Made by a program: the position numbers and the translations under genes. Below are positions 45,501-53,013 of a DNA stretch of 64,000 bases, piece by piece. Each line of letters starts with the position of its first letter. The first letter of the stretch is position 1. Source of the stretch: CBDFKQ01 sp965248855 (GTDB taxonomy: Bacteria; Bacteroidota; Bacteroidia; Cytophagales; 172606-1). The notes beneath the pieces were generated by a model. It did not search any database. It worked only from the letters and a program-made list of their open reading frames with translations, and was not told where the DNA came from. The stretch spans positions 1 to 64,000 of the forward strand of contig CBDFKQ010000003.1 of the NCBI GenBank assembly GCA_965248855.1, given 5' to 3'.

Positions 45501-46990
45501 AAGCCTAAACTAAAGTTGCCTTCAAAAATACCCAGTTTTAATTCGTCAATCCTTACGGGAAAATTTACGCTTTTCCCTTGCGCATCCCCGTTTAATTCAA
45601 ATTTACCGTTTAGCAAATAAGGGGCTTTGGTGGAGAGCACGAGCTCTTGAAAGCCAATGTTTGAAATGGATAATAGTTTTTGCTTTAAAGTGAGCTTGCC
45701 GTTCAGATTGGTGGTAACGGATAACTTACCTTCTGTTTTGGCAAAAAGGAAGGAGCTGTTAGGGGCTAATGACATTTCTCCAACTATTGCATTAAAATGC
45801 CTTTCGGCGGTAGTGGTAATGAGAAAGTTATAATCTACTTCTTTATCGGTTTGTATTACTTCTGCACGGTAGCCCAGAGTATCTTCACCTAAAAACGGCA
45901 CTCTCATGCCGCCGGCCATAGAGCCGCCGATTAAATTGTTATGCGCCAGTTGCACGGAGATGGTATTTAAAGAAAAAGCCCATCCACCGGCTGAACCGCT
46001 TTCTATATCAAAGAGATTTTTGCCTGTGAATATCCCGGAAACGCCCATGTCGTCTATCAGTAAATTTTGTGCCTTAAGGCTTGCTCTGCCGGTTTTTGTG
46101 TTAAGTTCTTTTGGGAGGGTAACGCTGATGTCTTTTAAATAAAAGCCGCGCCAAAGTTGAATATCGGGGCCGTAGGTATTTGCATAGTCGGGTGGGAATG
46201 TCATGCCGGCTATGTTTTTTGTATCGCTCATATCTACCACCGCATCTTTCACATCAAAGGTGATGCCTTCCATACCTTTTACCTGAAAGGGGGTAAGGCT
46301 GGTGGAAATGATGATGTCATTTAAATCATGGGCGTTGATCTCGAAAGTACCAAGTACTTTTGTGCTTGCAATTACTGAATTTGAACCTATTTGAATAGGG
46401 TGGCTTGGTGCTAAATCTTTATCGGGGATTAAAAAGCCTTCTTTGAAAACAAATACGCCTTTGAGGTTAATGGATTTAAAACCATAGCAATCAAACTCAA
46501 CATAATTTGATCCATCAGGTGGAAGGTATAAATAGGCACTTGCCGAAATATCAATAAATGCTTCGGAGGCCAGTTGTATCCTTGTATTACTTGTTGTGGA
46601 TAAACCGCCTTTGCCCAAACCTATGTTTTTACCAAAAAAAGCTATTGGTTTTCTTGAGCCGGGAAAAACAATGGAGGCGTAAGCACTTACTGTCCATCCT
46701 CTTTGTGGTTCCCAGTTTGAGCTATCAATACAAATAGTATATTTTGTGCCCCCTATCACTTTATTGATACCAACCGGAAGGCTTAAAGCGATAAGGCCAG
46801 AAGCATCAAGTTGATCTATGGATTTATTCTCAGCTATTACACTTTCTACTTTGGAGTTGATTAAACTCACTATTGGTTTATCTATAGTGCCGTTATTTTC
46901 ATCATAGGCCGGTATTTGTGCGAATGCAAAATAGATTTGAGAAAAGAACAAAATGAGGATGAGCGATATGAAGGCTGATTTGAAGTGCAT
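42539..46990 (-). CDS. Very large exported beta-rich protein, unknown family
   Basis: 1483 residues with a signal peptide (SLILILFFSQIYFAFA, then Q). Most of the chain is alternating beta sequence in repeating units with glycine turns, for example NSSFLFAKTEGKLSVTTNLN and IDAKVGPVTMHGSLSIYTN, recalling tandem beta-layers or a beta-helical shell. The last 450 residues look like Ig/FN3-type domains. No sorting tail, protease or nuclease motif was found. Base composition is clearly more GC-rich than the immunity genes before it, so the two parts have different histories. It is probably a structural part of the toxin locus; I do not recognise the family. Confidence 0.7.
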   Translation of the reverse strand: MHFKSAFISLILILFFSQIYFAFAQIPAYDENNGTIDKPIVSLINSKVESVIAENKSIDQLDASGLIALSLPVGINKVIGGTKYTICIDSSNWEPQRGWTVSAYASIVFPGSRKPIAFFGKNIGLGKGGLSTTSNTRIQLASEAFIDISASAYLYLPPDGSNYVEFDCYGFKSINLKGVFVFKEGFLIPDKDLAPSHPIQIGSNSVIASTKVLGTFEINAHDLNDIIISTSLTPFQVKGMEGITFDVKDAVVDMSDTKNIAGMTFPPDYANTYGPDIQLWRGFYLKDISVTLPKELNTKTGRASLKAQNLLIDDMGVSGIFTGKNLFDIESGSAGGWAFSLNTISVQLAHNNLIGGSMAGGMRVPFLGEDTLGYRAEVIQTDKEVDYNFLITTTAERHFNAIVGEMSLAPNSSFLFAKTEGKLSVTTNLNGKLTLKQKLLSISNIGFQELVLSTKAPYLLNGKFELNGDAQGKSVNFPVRIDELKLGIFEGNFSLGFRVALNFMEGKGLAASTSIKLIFGAENKQNGEYVSQSWKLKNIKIEKVTIDAKVGPVTMHGSLSIYTNDAIYGDGFRGSISVKLPVLSEIQANAYFGSKKDANDDFRYWHIDIKVPLIITIFGPLYINGIIGGASHHMIRQSALNNGVFKQLGEMGTMVAHNEQGNEGFSPSNEGAVYLPDKTVGMAFMAGVTLVVAQESVVSGDAMFEIAFNEGGGLKYIQFSGNAYILSKLNRERGAATPSAPFYASMNMLYDNENHVFHANLRVYVNLYGVLKGTGPNNLMGEMVIHIDPKDWYVYIGRPTQMNGVSVLGLLTAKSYFMVGTKIEDLPLPPPEVSELFAGIDLALMRDDGAAGSGRGFAFGLHFKAGVDASFGPIYFTLAIGAGTDVMLRNYGNTECKGRSGVIGADGWYASGQAYVFLKGDVGIQLKRRFSILKVGAAALLQAELPNPTWFRGGLAGEYSILGGLVSGHFNVMFEVGEKCIKKVQGFELGDISAISSIKPDNGGKEVNVFTAPQVAFNIPIDKELPMMNLNDELETYRVRMESLKVFNNNREIATEVIWNDKKDVVSLKTRDILPQKSNMKVSAKIYWEKKVSSGTWEKLKDAKGETDYELKESNFTTGVAPDNIPDENIAFSYPVRHQYNFYKNEYNQGYVKLKWGQDYLFKAKDSLTAYKFIGRYETTSGNTAEVPLKYESGNLQVTFAIPENLDNNSIYKMIFLKMPEVAGAMDRNAEKKIKNVGDKDNQVMFTENDLKESVAQSVEKSLYESDFRVSNYNSFSDKLNKIQHQQDIFNSDDIAQLMVLGKKLTVDETLDKFELQKINENAGPMVQLTATADNSWFKNQIYPLLYELYPQDASIAITNRKQLDELGLPPLKAVYASNDPDENGYMLSTDQVKTGTAPAKGGKIIIGYYLSPYVYYDFVDLRTQSAKWLLKNPNGGNEGVKRILSVISPPDLPYDDYHFDIKYMLPGIGKTTTEKQFNIRYR

Positions 46991-47127
46991 AGAATAAACT
47001 TTTTTCCTTTAAATATTTTTTTTATAATTTTAACTTAACAGATTCATTCTTAAAAATATTTTTCCATAATTTCAAAACCTGATCAAGCTATTCCACAAGT
47101 TACGCTTTGCTAAACTTGCGGCAGCGT

Positions 47128-47251
47128 GGTTTTTTGATTTTCGTCTTTCCCGCCTTTAATACTAATAGTATGAATAACACCAAAGCTATCTTTTAAACTT
47201 GTCTTTAATTGAAATTTTTTTTTCATCACTAGGCCCTAAAAGTGATTTCAT
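47128..47251 (-). pseudogene. Truncated eighth immunity-gene copy
   Basis: The reverse complement starts ATG at 47251 inside the end of the preceding immunity gene and reads MKSLLGPSDEKK; an extra A in a poly-A run (nine instead of eight) then shifts the frame. After correction it continues FQLKTSLKDSFGVIH and KGGKDENQK and breaks off. It matches the N-terminus of the gene at 50083-50793 closely, including its overlap with the upstream gene, so it is a decayed duplicate of that overlapping pair. Confidence 0.8.
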
Positions 47252-47900
47252 ACTCATTAAATTCATCGAAATCTAAAATAAAGGATTGTTCTTCGATTTT
47301 TCTTTTAGTATCTTCATTTGCCATTACAGAGGTACCCCATAATAAATCATATTCTTTTTTATATACTATAGTATCAAAAAATAATGTTTGGGATTGTGAT
47401 TTTATTAAGTCTGAACGTTTTAGGTTAAAGTCTTCCCTATTTACAACAAAGCCTTTTTCTAAATAACCTTCATTAGTATCATTCATTATATTTTTTTTAT
47501 AGAAAATTTGTTCTTGAAAATTAATATCATCGAATACATCACCTAATAAATGAAATACAAAATACCTCTCATTTACATTAAGGTTTGAAATATTTACTTT
47601 ATAAATCTTGTAATTAGGGAGATTTAAAGTGATTAAAAAATCAAGAAATCGGCTGGAGACAATTAAAACATTTGTCAGCGGTGTACCTTTTTGCCAAAAT
47701 ACAAGATCACCTAATCTTTTTTTTCCTGTACCTGTTCTTGGATCCATTTCCAATAAAATTTCAGTACCCTCTGGTAAGCTTTCAGTTTTAATACCTTTTT
47801 TTATTTCATCAATTTGAGTGTTATCACCTGCTGTATCAAGGGAATACAAGGTTCCAATGTGATCCCTATTTCTGTATTTCATTTCATAGTATTTCATCAT
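47229..47900 (-). CDS. Imm11/DUF1629-like immunity protein, array copy 7
   Basis: 223 residues, no signal peptide, so cytosolic. Opening KYYEMKYRNRDHIGTLYSLD, conserved block DPRTGTGKKRLGDLVFWQKG, then a VLIVSSRFLDFL stretch, the YFVFHLLGDVFDDI stretch and a closing NEDTKRKIEEQSFILDFDEF. The plan (G-x-P, iiSxrLxxLL, then Y-x-l-h..D.id, a second SE-x-lK..ie near the end) is that of the Imm11/DUF1629 immunity family. It is the last intact copy of the array; its 3' end carries the start of the broken eighth copy. Confidence 0.7.
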   Translation of the reverse strand: MMKYYEMKYRNRDHIGTLYSLDTAGDNTQIDEIKKGIKTESLPEGTEILLEMDPRTGTGKKRLGDLVFWQKGTPLTNVLIVSSRFLDFLITLNLPNYKIYKVNISNLNVNERYFVFHLLGDVFDDINFQEQIFYKKNIMNDTNEGYLEKGFVVNREDFNLKRSDLIKSQSQTLFFDTIVYKKEYDLLWGTSVMANEDTKRKIEEQSFILDFDEFNEYEITFRA

Positions 47901-47938
47901 AGTATAGTAATTGTAAATAGCATATAATGGAGCTTATT

Positions 47939-48613
47939 TCAATTAATGAATTGTAATGTATATTTTTTAAAATCTTTATAACTCAAAACAAACCTTTTTT
48001 CAACATTCTTCTTGGCGTCTTCATTTATTAATACAGAAGTTGGGAAGCCAGGTAGAAGATCATATTTTTTGTTATAAACAATTTCATCAAATCCAAGCGT
48101 TTGCGAATTATTTTTTACTAACTCTGATCGTATATTTATAAATTCAGTATAATTATGTATAATACCTTTTTCAAGGAATCCTTCATTTAAATCATTCATC
48201 ACATTTTTTTTATAGAAAATTTGTTGATTAAAATTTATATTTTCAAACACGTTGCCAATAATGTGAAAAGCAAAATATTTTTTAAAATCCTTGGTTGAGT
48301 TAATAATGTTTATATTATAAATCTTATGTATAGGACTAGTTAAGGTTAACAAATTATTCAAAACATCTTCAGAAACAATAATTAGGTGGGCGTTTGGTAA
48401 TCCCTTTTGCCAGTGTACAATATCTCCTAATCTTTTTTTTCCTGTACCTGTCCTAGGATCAATTTCCATTAAAATTTCAGTACCTTCTGGTAAGCTTTCA
48501 GTTTTAATACCTTTTTTTATTTCATCAATTTGAGTGTTATTGCCTGCTGTATCAAGGGAATACAAGGTTCCAAGGTGATCCTTGTTTCTATATTTCATTT
48601 CATAGTATTTCAT
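47939..48613 (-). CDS. Imm11/DUF1629-like immunity protein, array copy 6 (chimeric)
   Basis: About 224 residues. The first 65 or so (KYYEMKYRNKDHLGTLYSLD to DPRTGTGKKRLGD) are almost the same as array copy 7, while the rest (IVHWQKGLPNAHLIIVSEDV onward, including FHIIGNVFENINFNQQIFYK and LLPGFPTSVLINEDAKKN) is almost the same as array copy 1 at 51494-52171. The switch falls in the RTGTGKKRLGD block shared by most copies. It looks like the product of recombination between copies. It lies 38 nt before copy 7. Confidence 0.7.
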   Translation of the reverse strand: MKYYEMKYRNKDHLGTLYSLDTAGNNTQIDEIKKGIKTESLPEGTEILMEIDPRTGTGKKRLGDIVHWQKGLPNAHLIIVSEDVLNNLLTLTSPIHKIYNINIINSTKDFKKYFAFHIIGNVFENINFNQQIFYKKNVMNDLNEGFLEKGIIHNYTEFINIRSELVKNNSQTLGFDEIVYNKKYDLLPGFPTSVLINEDAKKNVEKRFVLSYKDFKKYTLQFIN

Positions 48614-48650
48614 CACCACAGGTTTTGACTAAGTTGGTAAGCCGTTTATT

Positions 48651-49325
48651 TCAATTTTTAAAAGTGATTTCATATTTATTAAATTCGATAAAATCCAATA
48701 CAAATGATTGTTCCTCAATTTTTCTTTTAGTATCTTCATTCACTATAAATAACTTTCCAATAGCCCATAATAAATCATATTCTTTTTTATATACTATAGT
48801 ATCAAAAAATAAAGTTTGAGATTGTGATTCTATCATGTCTGAGCGTTTTTGAATAAAATCTTCCTTATTTAATGCAAAGCCTTTTTCTAAATATCCTTCA
48901 TTTGCTTCAGTTCTCATATTTTGTTTATAAAAAATTTGTTCAGAATAATTTATGGAATCATACATATCACCTAGTAAATGAATAATGAAATACTCTTCTT
49001 TTATAGTAACATTCAAAATATTTACCTTATATATTTTGTAAACTGGAATGTTTAAAGTAGTTAAAAAATTAAGCAAGCGATTTGAAACTATCAAGGCATG
49101 TGCTAAAGGAGAACCTTTTTGCCAGTATACAAGGTCACCTAATCTCTTTCTTTCAGTTCCTGTCCTCGAATCAATTTCCATTGAAATTTCAGTTTTTGTT
49201 GGAAAATCTTCACCTTTTAGGTTTTTTTTAACTTCATCAATTTTAGCGTTATCACCTGCTGTATCAAGGGAGTATAACGAACCTATAACATCCCTGTTTC
49301 TTCGCCTCATTTCATAATATTTCAT
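48651..49325 (-). CDS. Imm11/DUF1629-like immunity protein, array copy 5
   Basis: 224 residues. The N-terminus KYYEMRRRNRDVIGSLYSLD pairs it with copy 4, but its middle (KGEDFPTKTEISMEIDSRTG, ERKRLGD) is unique. From about residue 90 (NIPVYKIYKVNILNVTIKEE onward) it is nearly identical to copy 2 at 50771-51448, including LLWAIGKLFIVNEDTKRKIE. This again points to exchange between copies or recent duplication. Confidence 0.7.
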   Translation of the reverse strand: MKYYEMRRRNRDVIGSLYSLDTAGDNAKIDEVKKNLKGEDFPTKTEISMEIDSRTGTERKRLGDLVYWQKGSPLAHALIVSNRLLNFLTTLNIPVYKIYKVNILNVTIKEEYFIIHLLGDMYDSINYSEQIFYKQNMRTEANEGYLEKGFALNKEDFIQKRSDMIESQSQTLFFDTIVYKKEYDLLWAIGKLFIVNEDTKRKIEEQSFVLDFIEFNKYEITFKN

Positions 49326-49364
49326 CGTAGTATTTGATTAATTGGTAAATCCTTTATTTTAATT

Positions 49365-50033
49365 CTAAAAAGTGATTTCATATTTATCAACTTCATTAAA
49401 ATCTAAAATAAATGTCTGTTGCTCCAATCTTTCTTTAATCAATTCGCTTGCCAATACTAAGGCTGGAAATCCTAATAATAAATCATATTCTTTTTTATAT
49501 ACAATATTATCAAATGATAAAGTTTGAGACTCTGTCTTTATTAGGTCTGCCCGCTTTTGAATAAACTCATCTTTGGTTAAGGCAAAACCTTTTTCTAAAT
49601 ATCCTTCATTTGATTTTGTTTTAATATTTTTTTTGTAAAAAACTTGTTCAGGATAATTTATTTCATCATATACATCGCCTAGTAATTGAAAAATAAAAAA
49701 CTCTTCGTTAGAATTAAGATTTAAAATTTTAATTCTATATTTCCTGTATGCTGGAATGTTTAAAGTAGTTAAAAAATTAAGTAAGCGGTTCGAAACTATC
49801 AAAGCATGTGCTACAGGAGAACCCTTTTGCCAGTATACAAGATCACCTAGTCTCTTTTTCCCTGTTCCAGTTCTAGGGTCAATTTCCATTGAGATTTCAG
49901 TACCCTCTGGTAAACTTTCATTTTCAATTCCTTTTTCAACTTCATCAATTTGAGTGTTATCACCTGCTGTATCAAGGGAGTATAACGAACCTATATCATC
50001 CCTGTTTCTTCGCCTCATTTCATAATATTTCAT
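49365..50033 (-). CDS. Imm11/DUF1629-like immunity protein, array copy 4
   Basis: 222 residues. It shares KYYEMRRRNRDDIGSLYSLD and WQKGSPVAHALIVSNRLLNF with copy 5, but its own C-terminal part reads LLLGFPALVLASELIKERLE, distinct from all others, and EFFIFQLLGDVYDEINYPEQ. The unique tail probably sets its toxin specificity, since the array members differ mainly there and around residues 95-125. Confidence 0.7.
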   Translation of the reverse strand: MKYYEMRRRNRDDIGSLYSLDTAGDNTQIDEVEKGIENESLPEGTEISMEIDPRTGTGKKRLGDLVYWQKGSPVAHALIVSNRLLNFLTTLNIPAYRKYRIKILNLNSNEEFFIFQLLGDVYDEINYPEQVFYKKNIKTKSNEGYLEKGFALTKDEFIQKRADLIKTESQTLSFDNIVYKKEYDLLLGFPALVLASELIKERLEQQTFILDFNEVDKYEITF

Positions 50034-50082
50034 CGTAGAATTTGATTAATTGGTAAATCATTTATTTTAGTTGTTCCATTAA

Positions 50083-50793
50083 TCAAGCATTAAAAGCAAT
50101 TTCATATTTATCAAATTCTACTATATTAAGTGCTTCAAGTTTGTTTTCTTCCAATTCTCTTTTGACTTTCTCCTGAATAAAGATACTATATGCGTGACCC
50201 CAAAATATGTCATATTCTGTTTTGTAAACATATTTTTCACTCTCATAAAAAAAATCTGTAGATGTAACCAATTGTTCTTGTTTAGACAAAAAATCCTGAT
50301 AGTTCTTAAAAAAAATAGGTTCATTATCAATTAAAGAAGGCTTCTTAGTAAATAAATCAAGCTTTAGAAAAGCAGTACGATCATAATTAAGTTCTATCTT
50401 ATTATCGTAAAATAGATGTAGTAAATAATAATTCATCTCCTCTTTACCTGATGATAATTTGATTTTATAGAAAGCGTGCGGAGGCATTATATATTTTTCA
50501 AGTATATTTTTTAATCTAGAAGATGTAACTAAAATATTTGCATTTGGAGATCCAATTTCCCAGGAATGTGTATCTAAAAACCTTACAGGCCCCGATCCAC
50601 TATCTTCATCAAAATAAACTATTATATTAAAATCTTCATTCCATAAAGATTTCGTATTTATAGCATTTTTGATTTTTTGATTTTCGTCCTTACCGCGTTT
50701 AATGCTTACAGAATGAATTACACCGATGCTATCTTTTAAATTTGTTTTTAATTGAAATTTTTTTTCATTACTAGGCCTTAAAAGTGATTTCAT
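50083..50793 (-). CDS. Divergent Imm11/DUF1629-like immunity protein, array copy 3
   Basis: About 236 residues from the ATG at 50793, which lies 23 nt inside the preceding gene, giving coupled translation; an earlier in-frame start 66 nt upstream seems unlikely. It lacks the KYYEM opening and starts KSLLRPSNEKKFQLKTNLKD. The common block is changed to DEDSGSGPVRFLDTHSWEIG, then SPNANILVTSSRLKNILEKY. The end KYVYKTEYDIFWGHAYSIFI and VKRELEENKLEALNIVEFDK still follows the family. It is the most distant array member. Confidence 0.65.
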   Translation of the reverse strand: MKSLLRPSNEKKFQLKTNLKDSIGVIHSVSIKRGKDENQKIKNAINTKSLWNEDFNIIVYFDEDSGSGPVRFLDTHSWEIGSPNANILVTSSRLKNILEKYIMPPHAFYKIKLSSGKEEMNYYLLHLFYDNKIELNYDRTAFLKLDLFTKKPSLIDNEPIFFKNYQDFLSKQEQLVTSTDFFYESEKYVYKTEYDIFWGHAYSIFIQEKVKRELEENKLEALNIVEFDKYEIAFNA

Positions 50794-51448
50794 ATTTATC
50801 AAATTCAATAAAATCCAATACAAATGATTGTTCCTCGATTTTTCTTTTAGTATCTTCATTCACTATAAATAACTTTCCAATAGCCCATAATAAATCATAT
50901 TCTTTTTTATATACTATGGTATCAAAAAATAAAGTTTGCGATTGTGATTCTATAATGTCTGAGCGTTTTTGAATAAAATCTTCCTTATTTAATGCAAAGC
51001 CTTTTTCTAAATATCCTTCATTTGCTTCAGTTCTCATATTTTGTTTATAAAAAATTTGTTCAGAATAATTTATGGCATCATATATATCACCTAGTAAATG
51101 AATAATGAAATACTCTTCTTTTATAGTAACATTTAAAATATTTACCTTATATGCTTTGTAAACTGGGATGTTTAAAGTAGTTAAAAAATTAAGCAACCGG
51201 TAAGAAACTATTAAAACGTGTGCTAATGGGGTACCTTTTTGCCAGAATACAAGATCACCTAGTCTCTTTTTTCCTGTTCCTGTTCTAGGGTCAATTTCCA
51301 TTGAAATTTCAGTACCAACTGGTAAACTTTCATTTTCAATATCTTTTTCAACTATATCTACTATAGTATTGTCACCTGCTGTATCAAGGGAATATAAGGT
51401 TCCAATGTGATCCCGGTTTCTGTATTTAATTTCATAGTATTTCATCAT
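50771..51448 (-). CDS. Imm11/DUF1629-like immunity protein, array copy 2
   Basis: 225 residues. The N-terminus KYYEIKYRNRDHIGTLYSLD with NTIVDIVEKDIENESLPVGT is its own mixture, the middle GDLVFWQKGTPLAHVLIVSY resembles copy 7, and the C-terminal half is nearly the same as copy 5 (LLWAIGKLFIVNEDTKRKIE). The last 23 nt overlap the start of copy 3. Confidence 0.7.
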   Translation of the reverse strand: MMKYYEIKYRNRDHIGTLYSLDTAGDNTIVDIVEKDIENESLPVGTEISMEIDPRTGTGKKRLGDLVFWQKGTPLAHVLIVSYRLLNFLTTLNIPVYKAYKVNILNVTIKEEYFIIHLLGDIYDAINYSEQIFYKQNMRTEANEGYLEKGFALNKEDFIQKRSDIIESQSQTLFFDTIVYKKEYDLLWAIGKLFIVNEDTKRKIEEQSFVLDFIEFDKYEITFKA

Positions 51449-51493
51449 CGTATTAAAGAAATGATCAATGTGGTTTGCATATATTAAGCTTTC

Positions 51494-52171
51494 TTAATTA
51501 ATGAATCGTATAGTATATTTTTTAAACTCTTTATAATTTAAAAGAAACTTTTTTTCAATATTTTTCTTGGCATCTTCATTTATTAATACAGAAGTTGGGA
51601 AGCCAGGTAGAAGATCATATTTGTGGCTATATACAATTTCATCAAATCCAAGCGTTTGAGAATTATTTTTTACTAACTCTGATCGTATATTTATAAATTC
51701 ATTATAATTATGTATACTTCCTTTTTCAAGAAATCCTTCATTTGAATCATTCATCACATTTTTTTTGTAGAAAATCTGTTGATTAAAATTTATATTTTCA
51801 AAAACGTTACCAATAATGTGAAAAGCAAAATATTTTTTAAAATCTTTAGTTGAGTTAATAATGTTTAAATTATAAATCTTATGTATAGGACTAGTTAGGG
51901 TTAACAAATTATCCAAAACATCTTCAGAAACAATAACTAGATGGGCGTTTGGTAGTCCCTTTTGCCAGTGTACTATATCTCCTAATCTTTTTTTTCCTGT
52001 ACCTGTCCTAGGGTCAATTTCAATTTGGATTTCATCATTTGTTTTCAACTGATTTGTTTCAATAGATTTTTTTATAAAATTTATAGAAACATTATCACCT
52101 TTTAAATCAAGAGAGTAAAGAGTACCTATTTCATCCTTCCCTTGCCACTTTAATTCAAAGAAATCTTCCAT
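51494..52171 (-). CDS. Imm11/DUF1629-like immunity protein, array copy 1
   Basis: 225 residues, with a distinct N-terminus EDFFELKWQGKDEIGTLYSL and the shared block DPRTGTGKKRLGDIVHWQKG. The remaining two thirds match copy 6 closely. Its start overlaps the end of the orphan toxin tail by 17 nt, so it is the best candidate for that toxin's cognate immunity protein, and the founder from which the other copies were added downstream. Confidence 0.72.
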   Translation of the reverse strand: MEDFFELKWQGKDEIGTLYSLDLKGDNVSINFIKKSIETNQLKTNDEIQIEIDPRTGTGKKRLGDIVHWQKGLPNAHLVIVSEDVLDNLLTLTSPIHKIYNLNIINSTKDFKKYFAFHIIGNVFENINFNQQIFYKKNVMNDSNEGFLEKGSIHNYNEFINIRSELVKNNSQTLGFDEIVYSHKYDLLPGFPTSVLINEDAKKNIEKKFLLNYKEFKKYTIRFIN

Positions 52172-52493
52172 TATTTAATATATCTGTTAAATCTAAATCA
52201 TTAATTTTATTATTACTCATAACTGACTTTTCTACAATTGTATTTTTTAAAGAAGCAATATTTGATTTTAAATCATTATGTAATCGTTGAGCTATTGTTG
52301 ATGGATCTAAACCGTCATTCACATAACTGTTAAATTTTTCCGCCAGAAAATCATCTATATTTTTTGTATAATCAGGATGATTGCCGTGAACCCCACCTAT
52401 CCCCTCCTTAAATTTTTCAACCATAATGCCATTTTCAATTTCATTAAATTTTAAAATATCATTACCTTTATAATGGTTATAGTAATGTTGCAA
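52155..52493 (-). pseudogene. Orphan AHH-like nuclease toxin tail
   Basis: 112 residues with no proper start (TTG; an in-frame stop lies about seven codons upstream). KFNEIENGIMVEKFKEGIGG then VHGNHPDYTKNIDDFLAEKF resembles the second half of AHH-type HNH nuclease toxin domains (ENGi....H.gnHPxYt..i...L). The AHH motif itself and any secretion or delivery domain are missing. Upstream in another frame, 52500-52560 resembles the start of the Im-type gene. It is an orphan toxin module of the kind left by recombination in polymorphic-toxin loci; the exact toxin family is uncertain. Confidence 0.55.
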
Positions 52494-52599
52494 TGCCTTA
52501 CTATTTGCTTCGGAATTTCAGATTTTCTTGCTAATTCAATTAATTTTCTCTAGTCATTGCCGTGATATAGAATCAAACTATAAAATTTAAAATTTAGAT

Positions 52600-52836
52600 T
52601 TATAACTGAATAGGTTTATAGCTCAATGCCTTGTCTACTACTTCTTCAACAGTAGGATTATATTTTGATAAATCATCTTTTCTAGCATTGAAATTTTCTG
52701 GATAGTAAAAAAGAGCTGATCCATTTGGATGCGGAACATTCTCGCTAAATAAATTTAATAATTTACAGTGCTCATTTTCGCTTCCTTCAAAATTTTTAAT
52801 ATTGTAAGCTAATTCTATAAGTTCTTCTCTTGTCAT
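52600..52836 (-). CDS. Colicin-E/pyocin-type immunity protein (Im2/7/8/9 family)
   Basis: 78 residues. The start TREELIELAYNIKNFEGSEN and the core LFSENVPHPNGSALFYYPEN match the four-helix Im family, whose hallmark HPSGSDLIYYP forms the nuclease-binding helix III. Both tyrosines are kept; the Asp of GSD is Ala here. In Enterobacteria and Pseudomonas these proteins inhibit HNH nuclease bacteriocins. No such bacteriocin is intact nearby, so it may protect against rivals. Its ATG lies 41 nt inside the truncated gene before it. Confidence 0.8.
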   Translation of the reverse strand: MTREELIELAYNIKNFEGSENEHCKLLNLFSENVPHPNGSALFYYPENFNARKDDLSKYNPTVEEVVDKALSYKPIQL

Positions 52837-53008
52837 GATATTTAGTAAGATTAATAATTATATCCCAAAATGATGGTTGGGTGTTATATCCTTTATTAAT
52901 AAATGGAGGAAACAGAATAATTATATCAGCTTTTGCCCATTCCTCATCTTTGATTAACTTAATCAATCTAATAATCTCACTTTTTAAATTTTCTAATTTA
53001 TTAATCAT
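52796..53008 (-). pseudogene. Truncated second copy of the nuclease-immunity gene
   Basis: 70 residues. The first 49 (INKLENLKSEIIRLIKLIKD, then EEWAKADIIILFPPFINKGY and PSFWD) are clearly homologous to the protein encoded just before (53014-53409); after PSFWD the match ends abruptly and the frame runs through the leader of the Im gene. So the last 85 residues were cut off at a recombination joint near 52862. It could still make a short peptide. Confidence 0.75.
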
Positions 53009-53013
53009 AAGAT

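Noticed and set aside
42539..46990. Long opposite-strand reading frames over the 1483-aa gene (for example 43100-43375, 45330-45620)
   Set aside because: They mirror the codon pattern of the real gene, show no signal or family motif, and occur only because this region is less AT-rich.
47229..52171. CRISPR-like array
   Set aside because: The regularity comes from tandem protein-coding paralogs of about 700 nt; there are no short repeats with spacers, and no cas genes anywhere in the window.
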